From an uncultured Flavobacteriales bacterium (lineage in GTDB: Bacteria; Bacteroidota; Bacteroidia; CAIKAF01), in the NCBI GenBank assembly GCA_937925455.1, contig CALEWF010000283.1, positions 1 through 23,528 of the forward strand: DNA of 23,528 nt. The letters run 5' to 3'. A model generated the notes under the pieces. The model did not search any database. It saw only the letters and a list, made by a program, of their open reading frames with translations, and was not told where the DNA came from. Below, in pieces: positions 23,149 through 23,528 of this stretch; position 1 is the stretch's first letter, and each line of letters begins with the position of its first letter. Both the position numbers and the translations under genes were made by a program.

Positions 23149-23295
23149 TAGGCTGCTTAAGCGGCTGTTCGTTTCAAGTCCTCGGGGCTCAGCCACCCAT
23201 GGCATCGGGGTAGCGGTGTCTTCGTGCCCTCAGCCCCGCTACCCCGTGCCCTGTGGGCTTCGCCCCTGCGGGCTTTCCACTACCATCCGCAGCAG
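23149..23295 (+). repeat. GC-rich hairpin repeat module, copy C
   Basis: Plus-orientation copy of the ~147-bp module, 158 bp after the purF-type stop and beyond its terminator. The central ~80 bases (from GGCATCGGGGTAGCGG to GGGCTTTCCACT) match copy A exactly as read by eye. One stem arm is altered (CACCCATGGCATC where copy A has CACACAGGGCATC), so the outer stem is weaker here. It continues into the 16-bp tandem repeats as in copy A. Confidence 0.9.
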
Positions 23296-23354
23296 ATTTG
23301 AAGATGAGCAGATTTGAAGATGAGTTGATTTGAAGATGAGTTGATTTGAAGATG
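23291..23354 (+). repeat. 16-bp tandem repeat, four units (copy C)
   Basis: Two units of AGCAGATTTGAAGATG (23291-23306, 23307-23322) are followed by two of AGTTGATTTGAAGATG (23323-23338, 23339-23354). The first unit overlaps the edge of the hairpin module. The equivalent array at 300-347 has three units. Confidence 0.92.
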
Positions 23355-23528
23355 TAATAATTTCGTAATAGATAATTCGTAATTTAACCCAAATTATGCA
23401 TTAGAAAATTTCCGTAGGCATCCAGAAAAACAAAAACCTACGTAGCCACTGTTACATAAATAACCACAGAGAACACAAAGGAATACTGTGTGTTTTTACT
23501 TTCATTTTCTTTGTGTTCTCCGTGTATC
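23355..23528 (+). repeat. Distal modules of composite intergenic repeat, copy C
   Basis: Colinear with the reverse complement of about 124-299: the AT-rich TTCGTAAT segment, AACCCAAATT, the CGTAGG/CCTACG stem (23413-23418 and 23437-23442), then GTAGCCACTGTTACATAAAT and the CACAAAG/CTTTGTG words. CCACAGAGAACACAAAGGAA (from about 23464) and TTCTTTGTGTTCTCCGTG near the end form a further imperfect inverted repeat. The element runs off the window. No gene is present. Confidence 0.85.

Noticed and set aside
23291..23354. CRISPR array
   Set aside because: The 16-bp units are directly adjacent with no spacers, and no cas genes are in the window.
1..23528. Composite transposon or genomic island bounded by the inverted repeats
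   Set aside because: No transposase or integrase, no target duplications visible, and the enclosed genes are ordinary core metabolism with base use like the rest.

Overview
The window is chromosomal DNA of a Bacteroidota bacterium, probably an uncultured Chitinophagales/Saprospirales/Flavobacteriia-type lineage; no rank below phylum can be fixed from the sequence. Four things support this. The coding DNA is AT-rich. Upstream regions carry the phylum's -7 promoter box TAnnTTTG and almost no Shine-Dalgarno sequences. Two proteins carry type IX secretion (T9SS) sorting domains. There is also a HmuY-like/TonB-dependent receptor outer-membrane uptake operon.

Layout: (1) 1-532, a composite non-coding repeat in minus orientation. 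(2) 533-4109, proline dehydrogenase (minus) divergent from aroB-aroA, two shikimate-pathway genes with overlapping stop and start codons. (3) 4160-6630, an M13-family zinc metallopeptidase lipoprotein, convergent with a small STAS-like protein gene. (4) 6775-9660, prfB (release factor 2, with the classical +1 programmed frameshift), an ArsC-family reductase and fumC, ended by a clear terminator. (5) 9753-14281, a three-gene operon: T9SS-sorted HmuY-like protein, TonB-dependent receptor, HmuY-family lipoprotein. The receptor's signal-peptide region contains a perfect 26-bp palindrome. (6) 14282-14754, a second copy of the GC-rich hairpin repeat and a candidate 43-residue cysteine/lysine-rich small protein. 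(7) 14755-17023, an atypical SDR protein with a degenerate catalytic motif (minus), then 3-hydroxyanthranilate 3,4-dioxygenase and an alpha/beta hydrolase broken by a one-base frameshift (plus). (8) 17031-20927, a giant T9SS-exported protein with beta-propeller repeats, a PKD domain and five tandem Ig-like repeats (minus). (9) 21089-22990, a divergent amidophosphoribosyltransferase-type protein. (10) 22991-23528, a terminator followed by the composite repeat again, now in plus orientation.

Most genes are ordinary core metabolism (proline catabolism, aromatic amino-acid synthesis, TCA cycle, translation termination, NAD/kynurenine chemistry, purine-type chemistry) mixed with envelope and secretion functions. 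The least explained part is the repeat family. A roughly 147-bp hairpin module occurs three times, each time just 3' of a gene and in that gene's orientation. In two copies it continues into a shared chain of further modules (16-bp tandem repeats, an AT-rich segment, a short stem, and a CTTTGTG-rich inverted repeat). The two full copies are inverted relative to each other at the two ends of the window. No transposase, integrase, tRNA, rRNA or CRISPR array was found.
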